From assembly GCA_009693255.1 (NCBI GenBank), contig SHXQ01000011.1, positions 1 through 49,307 of the forward strand: 49,307 nt of DNA, in the 5' to 3' direction. Source of the DNA: Methylotenera sp. Lineage in GTDB: Bacteria > Pseudomonadota > Gammaproteobacteria > Burkholderiales > Methylophilaceae. The position numbers were made by a program, and so were the translations under genes. Of this stretch, positions 38,369-48,766 are shown in pieces. The notes below the pieces were generated by a model. The model was given only the letters and a program-made list of their open reading frames with translations, was not told the origin of the DNA and searched no databases. Positions within the stretch are counted from its first letter, which is position 1; each line of letters opens with the position of its first letter.

Positions 38369-39691
38369 CTATCTTGCGGTTTGTGTATTACCTTTAAAGT
38401 TAGCCTTCTTCAGTAAACCTTCGTATTGGTTCGACATCAAATGTGACTGCACTTGCGTCATAAAATCCATCGTTACAACAACGATAATTAGCAACGATGT
38501 ACCACCAAAGTAAAACGGTGTATTAAATTTCAAAATCAAAAACTCTGGCAGCAAACACACCAAGGTAATGTAAGCAGCACCAACCAATGTCAAACGACCC
38601 ATAATACGATCAATATACTTTGCAGTTTGCTCACCAGGACGAATACCTGGAACAAACGCACCACTTTTCTTTAAATTATCAGCTGTATCTTTTGGATTGA
38701 ACTGTAAAGCTGTATAAAAAAAGCAAAAGAAAACAATTGCAGATGCAAAGAACAAAATATAAATTGGCTGACCAGGCGACAATGCGGCTGCAACATCTTT
38801 TAGCCAGTACATACTTTCCTTGCTCCCAAACCATCCAGCCATGGTTGATGGAAACAAAATAATACTTGAGGCAAATATAGGAGGAATTACACCGGCCATA
38901 TTTAACTTCAATGGTAAATGCGTAGTTTGACCGCCATATACCTTATTACCTACTTGGCGCTTAGCGTAATTAACCGTAATCTTACGTTGCCCGCGCTCAA
39001 CAAAAACTACCAATGCCGTCACCAACACAGTGGCAAACAACAAGAAAAATGCAAGCGGCACACTAAACGCACCGGTATTCACCATTTCAGCAGTTGAGCC
39101 TAAAGCTTGGGGTAAACCAGCAACAATACCCGCAAAAATGATAATTGAAATCCCATTTCCAATACCGCGCTCTGTAATTTGTTCGCCTAGCCACATTAAG
39201 AACATCGTGCCACTAACCAGAGTAATGACGGCCGTCAATCTAAACGCCATACCCGGATCTAAAACAAGACCTGACTGGGATTCAAGTGCAATCGCTATCC
39301 CTAATGCTTGGAATGTTGCCAAAACAACCGTTCCATAACGCGTATATTTTGTGATCGTCCTTCTGCCAGCTTCACCCTCTTTTTTTAATTGCTCCATCTT
39401 TGGCGATACAGTTGCCATCAACTGCATAATAATAGATGAAGAAATATAGGGCATGATTCCTAAAGCAAATACTGTAAACCTACTAAGTGCGCCACCTGAG
39501 AACATGTTAAACATGCCAAGAATGCCGCCGCTTTGAGATTCAAATAATGTTGCCAATACATCTGGATCAATACCAGGCACCGGTATATGTGCCCCCAAAC
39601 GATAAACAACCAGCGCACCTAAAACAAAAAATAGACGGCTTTTAAGTTCGCCCATTTTTGATGCTGTTTTTAATAAACCGTCTTGTGCCAA
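38369..39691 (-). CDS. secY: Preprotein translocase subunit SecY
   Basis: The central pore of the Sec translocon, exporting and inserting proteins at the inner membrane. The 440 residues carry ten hydrophobic helices. Recognisable blocks are [50 protein letters not shown] and the cytoplasmic loop [19 protein letters not shown]. It follows rplO by 9 bp in the spc block, as in E. coli. Confidence 0.99.
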   Translation of the reverse strand: MAQDGLLKTASKMGELKSRLFFVLGALVVYRLGAHIPVPGIDPDVLATLFESQSGGILGMFNMFSGGALSRFTVFALGIMPYISSSIIMQLMATVSPKMEQLKKEGEAGRRTITKYTRYGTVVLATFQALGIAIALESQSGLVLDPGMAFRLTAVITLVSGTMFLMWLGEQITERGIGNGISIIIFAGIVAGLPQALGSTAEMVNTGAFSVPLAFFLLFATVLVTALVVFVERGQRKITVNYAKRQVGNKVYGGQTTHLPLKLNMAGVIPPIFASSIILFPSTMAGWFGSKESMYWLKDVAAALSPGQPIYILFFASAIVFFCFFYTALQFNPKDTADNLKKSGAFVPGIRPGEQTAKYIDRIMGRLTLVGAAYITLVCLLPEFLILKFNTPFYFGGTSLLIIVVVTMDFMTQVQSHLMSNQYEGLLKKANFKGNTQTAR

Positions 39692-39700
39692 AATAGTCTC

Positions 39701-40141
39701 TTAAGCAGCTTCTAAAATCTTACCGCCAGCCGCTTCAACTGCGGCACGTGCGCCTTTAGTTAAAAGAAGGCCTTGAATATTAAATTTAGCCGTCACATCG
39801 CCTGACAAGAAAATCTTAGCATTTCTTACTGTACCAGATACGATATTTGCTGCTTTCAACGCCAACAAGTCGATGACTTCGTTAGGAATTAAAGACAACT
39901 CGCTTGTACGCACATGTGCGGTTTTTGCTTTTGTCATTGATTTAAAGCCACGTTTTGGTAAGCGACGTTGAATTGGCATTTGACCGCCTTCAAAACCCAC
40001 TTTATGGAAACCACCAGTACGTGATTTTTGACCTTTATGGCCGCGACCTGCGGTTTTACCAAAACCAGAACCAATACCACGACCAACGCGGCGGCGTTCT
40101 TTTTTTGCGCCTTCTGCAGGCTTAATTGTATTTAATTGCAT
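39701..40141 (-). CDS. rplO: 50S ribosomal protein L15
   Basis: A late-assembly 23S rRNA-binding protein. The 146 residues start [20 protein letters not shown] and contain the glycine/arginine-rich [20 protein letters not shown]. The start overlaps the rpmD stop by one base (TAATG), indicating coupled translation. Confidence 0.98.
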   Translation of the reverse strand: MQLNTIKPAEGAKKERRRVGRGIGSGFGKTAGRGHKGQKSRTGGFHKVGFEGGQMPIQRRLPKRGFKSMTKAKTAHVRTSELSLIPNEVIDLLALKAANIVSGTVRNAKIFLSGDVTAKFNIQGLLLTKGARAAVEAAGGKILEAA

Positions 40142-40338
40142 TATCCCTCTACCTTTAATAGATAGCCTACCGTATTAATCATACCGCGAATTGCCGGTGT
40201 ATCTTGCAACTCAACTGTATGGTGCATGCGACGTAAACCTAAACCTTTAACGGTAGCTTTATGCGCTTCAATACGACCAATAACACTTTTAACCAGCGTT
40301 ACTTTGATTGGTGTTGCTACTTTTTTTGCATTAGCCAT
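40141..40338 (-). CDS. rpmD: 50S ribosomal protein L30
   Basis: A 65-residue large-subunit protein ([40 protein letters not shown]). The longer frame from 40362 was rejected: the chosen ATG has GAGG upstream and lies just after the rpsE stop. It is coupled to rplO by a one-base overlap. Confidence 0.97.
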   Translation of the reverse strand: MANAKKVATPIKVTLVKSVIGRIEAHKATVKGLGLRRMHHTVELQDTPAIRGMINTVGYLLKVEG

Positions 40339-40342
40339 AATT

Positions 40343-40855
40343 CTAGCCTCTAATTTCTTCAACTGATTTACCGCGTTTAGCTGCGATTTCTGCTGGTGTA
40401 TTCATTGATTCTAAGCCGTTTAATGTTGCACGAACTAAGTTGTATGGGTTAGTAGAGCCAATACATTTTGCAACTACGTTTGTCACACCCATCACTTCAA
40501 AAATTGCGCGCATTGCGCCACCAGCAATAATGCCGGTGCCTTCTGAAGCTGGCTGAATAAACACTTTAGCTGCGCCATGTACACCGGTTACCGCGTGATG
40601 CAAGGTACCGTTTGTTAAATTAATTTTTAACATACCGCGACGCGCTTCATCCATTGCTTTTTGTACGGCAACTGGCACTTCACGTGCTTTACCTTTACCC
40701 ATGCCAACAGCGCCGTCGCCATCGCCAACTACTGTCAGAGCTGCAAAACTCATAATACGACCACCTTTAACCGTTTTACTCACACGATTAACTGCAATCA
40801 TCTTTTCGCGCAAACCATCAGTCTGCTGCTGTTGCTGTTCCATTTCTCTCGCCAT
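40343..40855 (-). CDS. rpsE: 30S ribosomal protein S5
   Basis: A decoding-site protein that contributes to translational accuracy. The S5 N-terminal RNA-binding domain ([20 protein letters not shown]) and the C-terminal domain ([20 protein letters not shown]) are present. A polyglutamine stretch (QQQQQ) lies near the start. Of several ATGs the one at 40855 is placed six bases after a GAGG site; 40858 is the adjacent alternative. The product is 170 residues. Confidence 0.97.
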   Translation of the reverse strand: MAREMEQQQQQTDGLREKMIAVNRVSKTVKGGRIMSFAALTVVGDGDGAVGMGKGKAREVPVAVQKAMDEARRGMLKINLTNGTLHHAVTGVHGAAKVFIQPASEGTGIIAGGAMRAIFEVMGVTNVVAKCIGSTNPYNLVRATLNGLESMNTPAEIAAKRGKSVEEIRG

Positions 40856-40882
40856 CATTAACCTCTTTAGCAATCAGACCAA

Positions 40883-41236
40883 TTAGAAGGATAAGCCGTT
40901 TTCGCGAGCGGCATCAGCCAACGCTTTAATACGACCGTGATATTTGTAACCTGAGCGATCAAAAGCTACGGTAGTAATACCCGCTTTAACCGCTTTCTGT
41001 GCAATGAGTTGCCCAATAACAGTAGCAGCTTCTATATTTCCACCATTTTTCAGGTTCTTACGAACGTCGGCTTCTACCGTTGAAGCACTAACTATTACCT
41101 TGCCGCCAGTTGCATCAATAATTTGAGCATAGATGTGCGTATTAGTACGATGCACACTTAGACGAGTAACTTTTAGCTCTGCAATTTTGGCACGAGTTTT
41201 ACGTGCACGACGCAAGCGATTATTTACGTTGTTCAT
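40883..41236 (-). CDS. rplR: 50S ribosomal protein L18
   Basis: A 5S rRNA-binding protein, 117 residues like E. coli. It starts with a basic segment ([13 protein letters not shown]) and contains [17 protein letters not shown] and the terminal [20 protein letters not shown]. It lies 10 bp after rplF. Confidence 0.98.
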   Translation of the reverse strand: MNNVNNRLRRARKTRAKIAELKVTRLSVHRTNTHIYAQIIDATGGKVIVSASTVEADVRKNLKNGGNIEAATVIGQLIAQKAVKAGITTVAFDRSGYKYHGRIKALADAARENGLSF

Positions 41237-41246
41237 TTTTTAAGCC

Positions 41247-41780
41247 TTATTTCTTTTTGGTTTCTTTAATTACAACTACTTCATCTGCATAACGTACGCC
41301 TTTGCCTTTATATGGCTCTGGTGAACGGTAAGAACGAATCTGTGCAGCAACTTGACCAATCACCTGCTTATCAACACCAGTCAGTAAAATTTCTGTTGGT
41401 GTTGCAGTAGTCACCGTCACGCCTGAAGGCATCTTGTGATTGATTGGATGTGAATAACCTAACTCTAAGTTTAATACTGCACCTTGTGCAGCCGCTTTAT
41501 AACCAACGCCAACTAGCGTTAATTTACGCGTAAAACCTTGAGATACGCCTTGTACCATATTAGCAACTAAAGCACGTAAAGTGCCTGACATTGCGCGCGA
41601 ATGACGCGCATCGCTAGATGCCTCAAACGTAATGGTTTCGCCTTCGCGCTTAAGTACCACCGCACCTGTTAATGGGTGAGATAACTTACCTAGTGGACCG
41701 CTGACATCAATTGAATTAGCACTTAATACCACTTCAACTTTAGCTGGAATAGCTACTGGATTTTTAGCAACACGTGACAT
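41247..41780 (-). CDS. rplF: 50S ribosomal protein L6
   Basis: A two-domain protein near the factor-binding site and sarcin-ricin loop. The 177 residues match E. coli. It starts MSRVAKNPVAIPAKVEVVLS, and the C-terminal domain has DKQVIGQVAAQIRSYRSPEP and GKGVRYADE. It lies 10 bp after rpsH. Confidence 0.98.
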   Translation of the reverse strand: MSRVAKNPVAIPAKVEVVLSANSIDVSGPLGKLSHPLTGAVVLKREGETITFEASSDARHSRAMSGTLRALVANMVQGVSQGFTRKLTLVGVGYKAAAQGAVLNLELGYSHPINHKMPSGVTVTTATPTEILLTGVDKQVIGQVAAQIRSYRSPEPYKGKGVRYADEVVVIKETKKK

Positions 41781-41790
41781 TTGCTTCTCC

Positions 41791-42186
41791 TTAAGCCACT
41801 ACGCAGAGCACTTCACCACCGATACCGGCAGCCTGCGCTTTACGATCTGTCATTACACCCTTAGATGTAGACATAATCGTCACACCAAGGCCATTCATTA
41901 CTTTAGGAATCTCTTGAGACCCTTTGTACACACGCAAACCAGGTTTACTCACTCGCTGTATACGCTCAATAACAGGGCGGCCAGCATAGTATTTCAAACT
42001 AATCGTTAAAGTAGCTTTACTACCTTCAGTTTGCACTGCAAAGTCTTCTACATAACCCTCTTCTTTAAGCACGCTAGCAATAGCAGTCTTAACATTAGAA
42101 GATGGCATAGTAACAACCAACTTATTGACCATTTGCGCATTACGAATGCGGGTCAACATATCAGCAATTGGATCACTCATACTCAT
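41791..42186 (-). CDS. rpsH: 30S ribosomal protein S8
   Basis: A 16S rRNA central-domain binder; in E. coli it also represses spc translation. The 131 residues include [18 protein letters not shown] and the C-terminal [20 protein letters not shown]. Two ATGs (42186 and 42180) are possible; the upstream one is kept because a GGGG site is better spaced for it. Confidence 0.98.
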   Translation of the reverse strand: MSMSDPIADMLTRIRNAQMVNKLVVTMPSSNVKTAIASVLKEEGYVEDFAVQTEGSKATLTISLKYYAGRPVIERIQRVSKPGLRVYKGSQEIPKVMNGLGVTIMSTSKGVMTDRKAQAAGIGGEVLCVVA

Positions 42187-42202
42187 AGCTATTTTACCCC
42201 TA

Positions 42203-42508
42203 TTACCAGCTGGCTTTGGTGACGCCTGGTACGAAGCCAGCCATCATCAAATCGCGCAATTTACTACGCCCAATACCGAATTTACTAAACACACCACGTG
42301 GGCGACCAGTTAAAGCACAACGATTACGAAGACGAACTGGGCTTGAGTTGCGTGGCAGCGCCTGGAATTTCATGCGCGCTTCAAAGCGACTTTCAGCCGT
42401 AGCATTAACATCATTCATTGCCGCTTCTAATGCAGCACGTTTTACAGCGAATTTACTTACAGTTGCGCGACGTTTTATTTCGCGTTCTGTCATACAGGTT
42501 TTGGCCAT
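42203..42508 (-). CDS. rpsN: 30S ribosomal protein S14, zinc-independent form
   Basis: A head protein of the small subunit. The 101-residue length and [18 protein letters not shown] block (no CxxC pairs) mark the long, zinc-independent form as in E. coli. It begins 3 bp after rplE ends. Confidence 0.98.
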   Translation of the reverse strand: MAKTCMTEREIKRRATVSKFAVKRAALEAAMNDVNATAESRFEARMKFQALPRNSSPVRLRNRCALTGRPRGVFSKFGIGRSKLRDLMMAGFVPGVTKASW

Positions 42509-42511
42509 GAC

Positions 42512-43051
42512 TTAACCTCTGAACGGAAAACTAAATGCAGCAAGCAAAGCTTTTGCTTCTTCATCCGTTTTCGCAGTAGTTGTAATTGTGATATTCATTC
42601 CGCGAATTGCATCAATCTTGTCGTACTCAATTTCGGGAAAAATGATTTGTTCTTTAACGCCCATGTTGTAGTTACCACGACCATCAAATGATTTCGCAGA
42701 GATCCCGCGGAAGTCACGAATACGTGGTATTGCAACAGTAACTAAGCGATCTAGGAATTCGTACATACGCTCACGACGCAAAGTAACTTTGCAACCGACC
42801 GGATAGTCATCACGAATTTTAAATGCAGCCACTGATTTTTTAGCTTTAGTAACAATTGCTTTTTGACCAGCAATTTTTTCCATATCGCCAACAGCATGTT
42901 CCATTACTTTTTTATCTGCAACCGCCTCGCCAACACCCATATTAAGTGTAATTTTATCGATGCGTGGTACTTGCATTACTGAAGTGTAACCAAATTGCTC
43001 AGTCATAGCCTTAACAACTGAGTCTTTATAAAAATCTTTTAAACGCGCCAT
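42512..43051 (-). CDS. rplE: 50S ribosomal protein L5
   Basis: Binds 5S rRNA and contacts the 30S head. The 179 residues equal E. coli L5. The canonical blocks [51 protein letters not shown] and [18 protein letters not shown] are intact. It is 8 bp after rplX. Confidence 0.98.
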   Translation of the reverse strand: MARLKDFYKDSVVKAMTEQFGYTSVMQVPRIDKITLNMGVGEAVADKKVMEHAVGDMEKIAGQKAIVTKAKKSVAAFKIRDDYPVGCKVTLRRERMYEFLDRLVTVAIPRIRDFRGISAKSFDGRGNYNMGVKEQIIFPEIEYDKIDAIRGMNITITTTAKTDEEAKALLAAFSFPFRG

Positions 43052-43059
43052 AATTCTTC

Positions 43060-43377
43060 CTATGCGTCCACTGCTTCGCCATTAGATTTGAACACGCGAA
43101 TTTTGCGACCGTCATCTAATGTTTTGAAGCCTACGCGATCACCTTTTTGGGTCGCGCTGTTAAATAAAGCAACATTTGAAATGTCTAATGGCATTTCTTT
43201 AGCAATGATGCCGCCAGCAATACCCTTCATCGGGTTAGCTTTTGCATGTTTCTTAACCAAGTTAAGGCCCTCTACAACAACATGGCCTGAATCAAGAATG
43301 CTAACTACCGCACCTTGCTTACCTTTGTCTTTACCGGTATTTAGGATGACCAAATCACCCTTGCGAATTTTGTTCAT
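43060..43377 (-). CDS. rplX: 50S ribosomal protein L24
   Basis: An assembly-initiator protein for the large subunit with a KOW motif at the N-terminus ([20 protein letters not shown]) and [18 protein letters not shown] further on. It has 105 residues, close to E. coli (104). It lies 8 bp after rplN. Confidence 0.98.
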   Translation of the reverse strand: MNKIRKGDLVILNTGKDKGKQGAVVSILDSGHVVVEGLNLVKKHAKANPMKGIAGGIIAKEMPLDISNVALFNSATQKGDRVGFKTLDDGRKIRVFKSNGEAVDA

Positions 43378-43385
43378 GTGAGCTC

Positions 43386-43754
43386 CTACAACACTTCTGG
43401 TGCTAATGAAACGATTTTCATGAATTTTTCAGTACGTAATTCACGTGTTACTGGCCCAAATATACGGGTACCAATCGGTTCAAGTTTATTATTTAACAGA
43501 ACGGCAGCGTTGCTATCGAACTTAACTAATGAGCCGTCTGGACGACGAACACCCTTAGCAGTACGCACAACAACAGCACTATAGACTTCGCCTTTTTTTA
43601 CGCGACCACGTGGGGCAGCATCTTTGATGCTCACCTTAATGATGTCGCCTATACCGGCGTAACGACGCTTAGAACCACCTAACACTTTGATGCATTGCAC
43701 AGAGCGCGCACCAGTGTTGTCGGCAACTTCTAGCCGAGATTGCATTTGAATCAT
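43386..43754 (-). CDS. rplN: 50S ribosomal protein L14
   Basis: First gene of the spc block. The 122 residues start [20 protein letters not shown] and contain [20 protein letters not shown]. Upstream are a TTGGAG ribosome-binding region and a 231-bp spacer with a promoter, so it starts a separate transcription unit as in E. coli. Confidence 0.99.
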   Translation of the reverse strand: MIQMQSRLEVADNTGARSVQCIKVLGGSKRRYAGIGDIIKVSIKDAAPRGRVKKGEVYSAVVVRTAKGVRRPDGSLVKFDSNAAVLLNNKLEPIGTRIFGPVTRELRTEKFMKIVSLAPEVL

Positions 43755-43922
43755 GAGATAAACTCCAACTTAATCCGTTAAAACCAACACCAGCCATTTT
43801 TAACTATAAATATAAACTTACAGTTAACACGGCCGATAGACCCGGTCAGTATTGGGGTGAGAGCTTAAGACTTAATTAACGCCTAAACATTAAAAATAAG
43901 TCGCTCACCTGAATAGCCAAAC

Positions 43923-43951
43923 ATTATAACTTGCTAAACCTTATTGCGCAA
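43923..43951 (-). promoter_or_regulatory. Sigma-70 promoter of the spc operon
   Basis: Minus strand TTGCGC (43951-43946), a 17-bp spacer and perfect TATAAT (43928-43923), about 170 bp before rplN. The -35 hexamer lies within one arm of the adjacent hairpin. The remaining leader shows no clear ORF. Confidence 0.7.
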
Positions 43952-43977
43952 TTATTATTGCTAACAATTGCGCAATA
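43942..43977 (-). other. 16-bp hairpin with GCAA tetraloop after rpsQ
   Basis: In the minus-strand RNA, TATTGCGCAATTGTTA pairs with TAATAATTGCGCAATA (16 pairs, one G-U) and leaves a four-base GCAA loop, a GNRA-type tetraloop. It starts 8 bp after the rpsQ stop. There is no T-tract after it, so it is not a standard terminator; it could protect the S10 transcript 3' end or be an RNase III site. Confidence 0.8.
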
Positions 43978-43985
43978 TTGAATAC

Positions 43986-44231
43986 TTAGGCTGCTTTTAC
44001 AACCCAAGATTTAGTTTTAGAAAGTGGGCGACTTTCAACAATAGTCACCAAATCGCCTTCTTTACAACTATTAGTTTCATCATGTGCATGAAACTTTTTA
44101 GATTGACGAATTACTTTGCCAATCAGAGGATGTTTAACTTTACGTTCAACTAACACCGTAACAGTCTTATCCATTTTATCACTCGTTACGCGGCCAGTTA
44201 AGCTACGTACTACTTTTGTAGTTTCAGTCAT
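43986..44231 (-). CDS. rpsQ: 30S ribosomal protein S17
   Basis: A 16S rRNA-binding OB-fold protein ([33 protein letters not shown]). Two adjacent ATGs overlap the rpmC stop; the second (44231) is better spaced from AGG and gives 81 residues, while the first (44234) gives 82. It ends the S10 block, with a hairpin directly after it. Confidence 0.97.
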   Translation of the reverse strand: MTETTKVVRSLTGRVTSDKMDKTVTVLVERKVKHPLIGKVIRQSKKFHAHDETNSCKEGDLVTIVESRPLSKTKSWVVKAA

Positions 44232-44233
44232 CA

Positions 44234-44428
44234 TTATGCCTGTTTCGCTTTCTCAGCTAATACAAGCTTCACACGCGCTACATCTTTGCGTACTTTACCT
44301 AGCTGATCTACTTTAGATAATTGTTGAGTAGCCACTTGCATGCGAAGTGAAAATTGCGCACGGCGCAATTCAATCAACTCTGCATTTAGCTCTTCAACGC
44401 TTTTTGCTCTTAAATCGGTTGCTTTCAT
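44234..44428 (-). CDS. rpmC: 50S ribosomal protein L29
   Basis: A small helical protein at the exit tunnel (64 residues). The start [20 protein letters not shown] and [11 protein letters not shown] are typical. Its stop overlaps the rpsQ start region (TAATGATG), and it lies 17 bp after rplP. Confidence 0.97.
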   Translation of the reverse strand: MKATDLRAKSVEELNAELIELRRAQFSLRMQVATQQLSKVDQLGKVRKDVARVKLVLAEKAKQA

Positions 44429-44445
44429 ATTTAGCGTACCTTTCC

Positions 44446-44862
44446 TTAACTACCGATTTGGCGAGTCATGAATGTCGTTTCAATTGGCAACTTCGCAGCA
44501 GCCAAACGGAACGCTTCACGTGCAAGCTCTTCGCTCACGCCGTCCATCTCGTATAACATTTTACCTGGTTGAATTTGCGCTACGTAAAACTCGGTACTAC
44601 CTTTACCGTTACCCATACGCACTTCAGCTGGTTTTTTAGAAATTGGTTGATCTGGGAATATACGGATCCATACACGACCACCACGTTTAATGTGGCGAGT
44701 CATTACGCGACGCGCAGCTTCAATTTGACGAGCCGTTAAACGGCCGCGTCCAATTGCTTTAAGTCCAAAATCACCAAAACTTACTTTATTACCCGTAGTT
44801 GCAATGCCTTTATTACGGCCTTTTTGCATCTTACGATATTTTTGTCTAGACGGTTGTAGCAT
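44446..44862 (-). CDS. rplP: 50S ribosomal protein L16
   Basis: Supports aminoacyl-tRNA accommodation. The 138 residues start [20 protein letters not shown] and contain [10 protein letters not shown]-like ([20 protein letters not shown]) and [20 protein letters not shown]. Its start lies inside the 3' end of rpsC, overlapping by 17 bp in another frame, so the S3 tail codons and the L16 start share sequence. Confidence 0.98.
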   Translation of the reverse strand: MLQPSRQKYRKMQKGRNKGIATTGNKVSFGDFGLKAIGRGRLTARQIEAARRVMTRHIKRGGRVWIRIFPDQPISKKPAEVRMGNGKGSTEFYVAQIQPGKMLYEMDGVSEELAREAFRLAAAKLPIETTFMTRQIGS

Positions 44863-45571
44863 CTTTAGCCCTCGGCTTTCTTACTTTTTTCTCTGGCTCA
44901 GCTACTGTAGCAGTAGTAGCACCAATTGGCGCCTGAACGTTAGCAGGGAATATTTCACCTTTGAAAACCCAAACTTTGATGCCGATAATACCGTAGGTTG
45001 TTAAAGCCTCAGCAACACCGTAATCAATGTCTGCACGCAATGTATGTAATGGCACCCGGCCTTCACGGTACCATTCAGTACGCGCAATTTCGATACCATT
45101 TAAACGACCTGAACTCATGATTTTGATACCCTGAGCACCTAAGCGCATTGCATTTTGCATAGCACGCTTCATGGCACGACGGAACATCACACGCTTTTCA
45201 AGTTGCTGTGCAATCGATTGTGCAATCAAAGTTGCATCAACTTCAGGCTTACGCACTTCTTCAATATTAAGGTGAACAGGCACGCCCATTAAACCTTGTA
45301 AAGTAGCGCGCAATGACTCAATGTCTTCGCCTTTTTTACCGATTACCACACCAGGACGCGCACTGTAGATTGTGATTTTTGCGTTCTTTGCAGGACGCTC
45401 AATCAGAATACGGCTAACCGCTGCACTGGCTAATTTTTTATTAAGAAACTCACGCACTTTAATGTCGCCTTGCAACATTGCAGGGAAGTTTTTGCTATTG
45501 GCATACCAACGTGAGGACCAGTTTTTTTGGACACTCAGACGGAAACCAATTGGATGAATTTTCTGACCCAT
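44846..45571 (-). CDS. rpsC: 30S ribosomal protein S3
   Basis: A head protein at the mRNA entry with helicase-related function. The 241 residues include the KH domain ([20 protein letters not shown]) and [20 protein letters not shown]. The C-terminal tail is lysine/arginine-rich ([10 protein letters not shown]) and overlaps rplP. Confidence 0.98.
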   Translation of the reverse strand: MGQKIHPIGFRLSVQKNWSSRWYANSKNFPAMLQGDIKVREFLNKKLASAAVSRILIERPAKNAKITIYSARPGVVIGKKGEDIESLRATLQGLMGVPVHLNIEEVRKPEVDATLIAQSIAQQLEKRVMFRRAMKRAMQNAMRLGAQGIKIMSSGRLNGIEIARTEWYREGRVPLHTLRADIDYGVAEALTTYGIIGIKVWVFKGEIFPANVQAPIGATTATVAEPEKKVRKPRAKDATTV

Positions 45572-45580
45572 GATTATCCC

Positions 45581-45910
45581 TTAGTTACCGACTGTCACAT
45601 GAATGTGACAGGTTGGTTTAGTGATACGACCAGCACGGCCTTTTGCGCGTGGACGGATACGTTTAAGCACAATACCTTTATCAACGTAAATTGAAGTGAC
45701 CTTCAACTCGTCAATATCAGCGCCATTGTTATGTTCAGCGTTAGCAATTGCAGATTCCACTACTTTCTTAATAATCTCAGCACCTTTTTTAGGCGTGAAG
45801 TTTAAGATGTTAAGTGCGTGATCTACTTTCTTGCCACGAACAAGGTCTGCCACCAATCTAGCTTTTTGCGGAGAGAGATGAACGCCTTTTAATATTGCAG
45901 ATACTTGCAT
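45581..45910 (-). CDS. rplV: 50S ribosomal protein L22
   Basis: Lines the exit tunnel with its extended loop. The start [20 protein letters not shown] is used because AGGAG is six bases before it; a tandem ATG three bases upstream (45913) is the alternative. [19 protein letters not shown] is the conserved loop. The product is 109 residues. Confidence 0.97.
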   Translation of the reverse strand: MQVSAILKGVHLSPQKARLVADLVRGKKVDHALNILNFTPKKGAEIIKKVVESAIANAEHNNGADIDELKVTSIYVDKGIVLKRIRPRAKGRAGRITKPTCHIHVTVGN

Positions 45911-45919
45911 CATCAGCTC

Positions 45920-46195
45920 CTATTTCTTAGCTTTTTTGTCAGCCGCATGACCCTTGAATGTACGTGTTAACGCAAATTCACCGAGCTTGTGACCTACCAT
46001 GTTTTCAGAAATCAACACAGGAATGTGTTGCTTACCATTATGAATTGCAATAGTAAGACCAATAAAATCTGGGAAAATTGTAGAGCGGCGTGACCAAGTC
46101 TTAATTGGTTTACGATCGCGCGTTGCAGCTGCAACTTCTACTTTTTTTGCCAAATGACCATCAATAAATGGACCTTTTTTAAGTGAACGTGCCAT
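45920..46195 (-). CDS. rpsS: 30S ribosomal protein S19
   Basis: A head protein (91 residues) binding with S13. [40 protein letters not shown] and [20 protein letters not shown] are canonical. It lies 4 bp after rplB. Confidence 0.98.
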   Translation of the reverse strand: MARSLKKGPFIDGHLAKKVEVAAATRDRKPIKTWSRRSTIFPDFIGLTIAIHNGKQHIPVLISENMVGHKLGEFALTRTFKGHAADKKAKK

Positions 46196-46199
46196 ATGA

Positions 46200-47033
46200 T
46201 TACCTTACGCCTCTCGGACGACGACTAATACGCATATTATCTGTACGCTTACTACTACGCGTACGATAACCTTTAGTTTTAACACCCCATGGGCTAACTG
46301 GATTCATACCAGCAGCTGTTTTACCTTCACCACCGCCGTGCGGGTGATCAACTGGGTTCATCACCACACCGCGAACGGTTGGGCGAACACCACGCCAGCG
46401 CATCGCACCAGCTTTACCAATTGAACGTAGTGAATGCTCTTCATTACCCACTTCACCTAAAGTTGCCATGCAATCCACATGTACGCGGCGAACTTCACCT
46501 GAACGTAAACGTAACTGCGCATAAGCACCTTCACGCGCTAGCAACTGCACAGATGTGCCTGCTGAACGAGCAACTTGAGCACCCTTACCAGGCTGCAACT
46601 CGATACAATGAATTGTGCTACCCACCGGGATATTACGTAGCGGCATTGCATTACCTACTTTAATAGGCGCCTCTGAGCCACTAATTAACTGCATACCAGC
46701 AGTTACGCCGCGCGGAGCAATAATGTAACGACGCTCTCCATCTGCATAACAAAGCAAAGCAATGTGCGCAGTGCGGTTTGGATCATACTCAATATGCTCC
46801 ACTTTCGCTGGAATGCCATCCTTATTGCGACGGAAGTCAATTAAACGATAATGCTGTTTATGACCACCACCTTGGTGACGGGTTGTAATATGACCGTTAT
46901 TATTACGGCCTGCATGTTTACTTTGACTTTCCAACAGCGGTGCGTGCGGTTTACCTTTGTAAAGGTCAGGTGTTACCACCTTAACTACACCACGACGACC
47001 CGGGGACGTTGGCTTGACTTTAACTAATGCCAT
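46200..47033 (-). CDS. rplB: 50S ribosomal protein L2
   Basis: Needed for peptidyl transfer and subunit joining. The 277 residues include [20 protein letters not shown], the conserved [14 protein letters not shown] near the active centre and the C-terminal [17 protein letters not shown]. It follows rplW by 11 bp. Confidence 0.99.
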   Translation of the reverse strand: MALVKVKPTSPGRRGVVKVVTPDLYKGKPHAPLLESQSKHAGRNNNGHITTRHQGGGHKQHYRLIDFRRNKDGIPAKVEHIEYDPNRTAHIALLCYADGERRYIIAPRGVTAGMQLISGSEAPIKVGNAMPLRNIPVGSTIHCIELQPGKGAQVARSAGTSVQLLAREGAYAQLRLRSGEVRRVHVDCMATLGEVGNEEHSLRSIGKAGAMRWRGVRPTVRGVVMNPVDHPHGGGEGKTAAGMNPVSPWGVKTKGYRTRSSKRTDNMRISRRPRGVR

Positions 47034-47044
47034 CTCATCTCTCC

Positions 47045-47359
47045 TTATTCGGCCGCTGCGAAGTTAATTTCTTGACCTGGTTTCAAGCTTACATAAGCTT
47101 TTTTCCAGTCTTTACGCTTGCCCATACTTTTGCCAGCGCGCTTAGTTTTGCCTTCTACATTAATCGTAGCAACTTTTTCAACTTCAACCTTGAAAACAAG
47201 CTCAACTGCCGCCTTAATTTCTAGTTTAGTTGCATCAGTACGTACTTTAAAGGCAATTTGTTGATGTTTATCAGCAATGTAAGTCGCTTTCTCAGTAATC
47301 TGTGGCGCTAAAATTACTTGCAATAAACGATCTTGAGTTTTAGTAATAGCGCTCATCAT
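47045..47359 (-). CDS. rplW: 50S ribosomal protein L23
   Basis: The docking site of trigger factor and SRP at the tunnel exit. The 104 residues contain [20 protein letters not shown] and [20 protein letters not shown]. The first of two adjacent ATGs overlaps the rplD stop (ATGA) and is best spaced from GAGGAG. Confidence 0.98.
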   Translation of the reverse strand: MMSAITKTQDRLLQVILAPQITEKATYIADKHQQIAFKVRTDATKLEIKAAVELVFKVEVEKVATINVEGKTKRAGKSMGKRKDWKKAYVSLKPGQEINFAAAE

Positions 47360-47982
47360 GCTAGCATCTCCTCAAGTTTCTTCACGGCAGCAACAGTTGC
47401 CACTACATTCGGGAAACGCACCAAACTGACCGGGTCAGCAAATTGCGCTTCAACCACCATCACGTTAATGAGGTTGCGTGAAGATAAATATAAATTCTCA
47501 TCAAAGCCATCAGTCAGCACTAATACGCCACCCTCATAACCTAGATTTTTAATTTTTTCGGCGAAAGCTTTAGTTTTAGGTGTGGCTACAACAAACTCTT
47601 CAACCACATTCAAACGCTCTTGACGGACTAATTCAGATAAAATCGTTTGCATACCAGCACGGTAAGCCTTACGGTTAATTTTATGGCTGAAATTCTCAAG
47701 TGGTGAGCTAGGGAATGCGCGACCGCCTCCACGCCAGATTGGGCTAGACGTCATACCGGCACGTGCATTACCCGTTCCTTTTTGTGCGTATGGCTTATGC
47801 GTAGTATGCGCAACATTACCACGACCCTTTTGTGCACGCGTTGCTGTACGGGCATTAGCCATGTAAGCAACCACGACTTGATGCACTAAAGACTCGTTAA
47901 ATTCGCGACCAAATGTTTCATCAGAAACAGTGACGCCCTTTTTAACAGCCTTGCCATTTTTGTCTTGTAATTTTAGTTCCAT
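47356..47982 (-). CDS. rplD: 50S ribosomal protein L4
   Basis: Assembly protein with a tunnel-lining loop (208 residues). In E. coli it autoregulates the S10 operon through the rpsJ leader. [20 protein letters not shown] and the [20 protein letters not shown] loop are conserved. It overlaps the rplC stop by one base (TAATG). Confidence 0.98.
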   Translation of the reverse strand: MELKLQDKNGKAVKKGVTVSDETFGREFNESLVHQVVVAYMANARTATRAQKGRGNVAHTTHKPYAQKGTGNARAGMTSSPIWRGGGRAFPSSPLENFSHKINRKAYRAGMQTILSELVRQERLNVVEEFVVATPKTKAFAEKIKNLGYEGGVLVLTDGFDENLYLSSRNLINVMVVEAQFADPVSLVRFPNVVATVAAVKKLEEMLA

Positions 47983-48641
47983 TATTTCATCCCCTTCTGA
48001 AGCTTAGCTTTAATAGCTGGACGTACAACAACGTCGCCGCCTTTAGAACCAGGGATTGCACCTTTAATCAATAATAGGTTGCGCTCAACATCAACACGCA
48101 CTATTTCTAGGTTTTGTGTAGTGACTTTAGTCGCACCCAAATGACCAGGCATACGCTTACCAGGGAATACTCGACCTGGATCTTGCGCCATACCAATAGA
48201 ACCAGGTACGTTATGTGATTTAGAGTTACCGTGAGATGCACGGTTAGACTTGAAGTGATGGCGCTTAATTGCACCAGCAAAGCCCTTACCTAAAGAGATG
48301 CCAGTAACATCAACTATTTGACCTACTTGGAAAATATCAACAGTGATATTTGCGCCAGCAGTGTAATTAGCTAAAATTTCATTGGTCACTGGGAATTCAT
48401 GTATACCAGCACCAGCAGCTGAACCTGACTTGGCATAATGCCCAGTCAGCGCGCTGTTAATGCGGCTAGCACGACGTGTACCGTAAGCAACTTGAAGGCC
48501 AGTATAGCCATCGCTTGCGATCGTCTTGATCTGTGTCACGCGGTTAGGTACAACTTCCAACACGGTTACTGGGATGCTTGCGCCATCATCAGTAAACACG
48601 CGGGTCATACCCACTTTGCGACCAATAAGCCCTAAGCTCAT
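47982..48641 (-). CDS. rplC: 50S ribosomal protein L3
   Basis: An early-assembly protein near the peptidyl-transferase centre (219 residues). [40 protein letters not shown] and [20 protein letters not shown] are canonical; the glutamine of the latter (MAQDPGRV) is the residue methylated in E. coli L3. AAGGA serves as ribosome-binding site. Its own promoter lies in the 125-bp spacer after rpsJ. Confidence 0.99.
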   Translation of the reverse strand: MSLGLIGRKVGMTRVFTDDGASIPVTVLEVVPNRVTQIKTIASDGYTGLQVAYGTRRASRINSALTGHYAKSGSAAGAGIHEFPVTNEILANYTAGANITVDIFQVGQIVDVTGISLGKGFAGAIKRHHFKSNRASHGNSKSHNVPGSIGMAQDPGRVFPGKRMPGHLGATKVTTQNLEIVRVDVERNLLLIKGAIPGSKGGDVVVRPAIKAKLQKGMK

Positions 48642-48667
48642 GATCGTATCCTTATTATTTAGTTAAA

Positions 48668-48691
48668 AAGTCGATTACAATTGACCGACTT
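48668..48691 (-). other. Small hairpin in the rplC leader
   Basis: AAGTCG and CGACTT form a 6-bp stem with a 12-base loop containing CAATTG, between the predicted promoter and the rplC start. It is weak and could be chance. Confidence 0.35.
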
Positions 48692-48707
48692 CTGTGAAAG
48701 AGCGCGG

Positions 48708-48736
48708 ATTATACCGAACTCCAGATTTCTTTACAA
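48708..48736 (-). promoter_or_regulatory. Sigma-70 promoter upstream of rplC
   Basis: Minus strand TTGTAA (48736-48731), a 17-bp spacer and perfect TATAAT (48713-48708), inside the rpsJ-rplC spacer. It implies that rplC and the following genes can be transcribed independently of tuf-rpsJ, with a leader of about 60 nt. Confidence 0.72.
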
Positions 48737-48766
48737 GTAGTGCTTTACAACTAGTTAAAACAAAAA

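Noticed and set aside
43942-43977. Intrinsic terminator at the end of the S10 operon
   Set aside because: The stem is strong, but its base is not GC-rich at the 3' side and no T-tract follows, so it is listed only as a hairpin.
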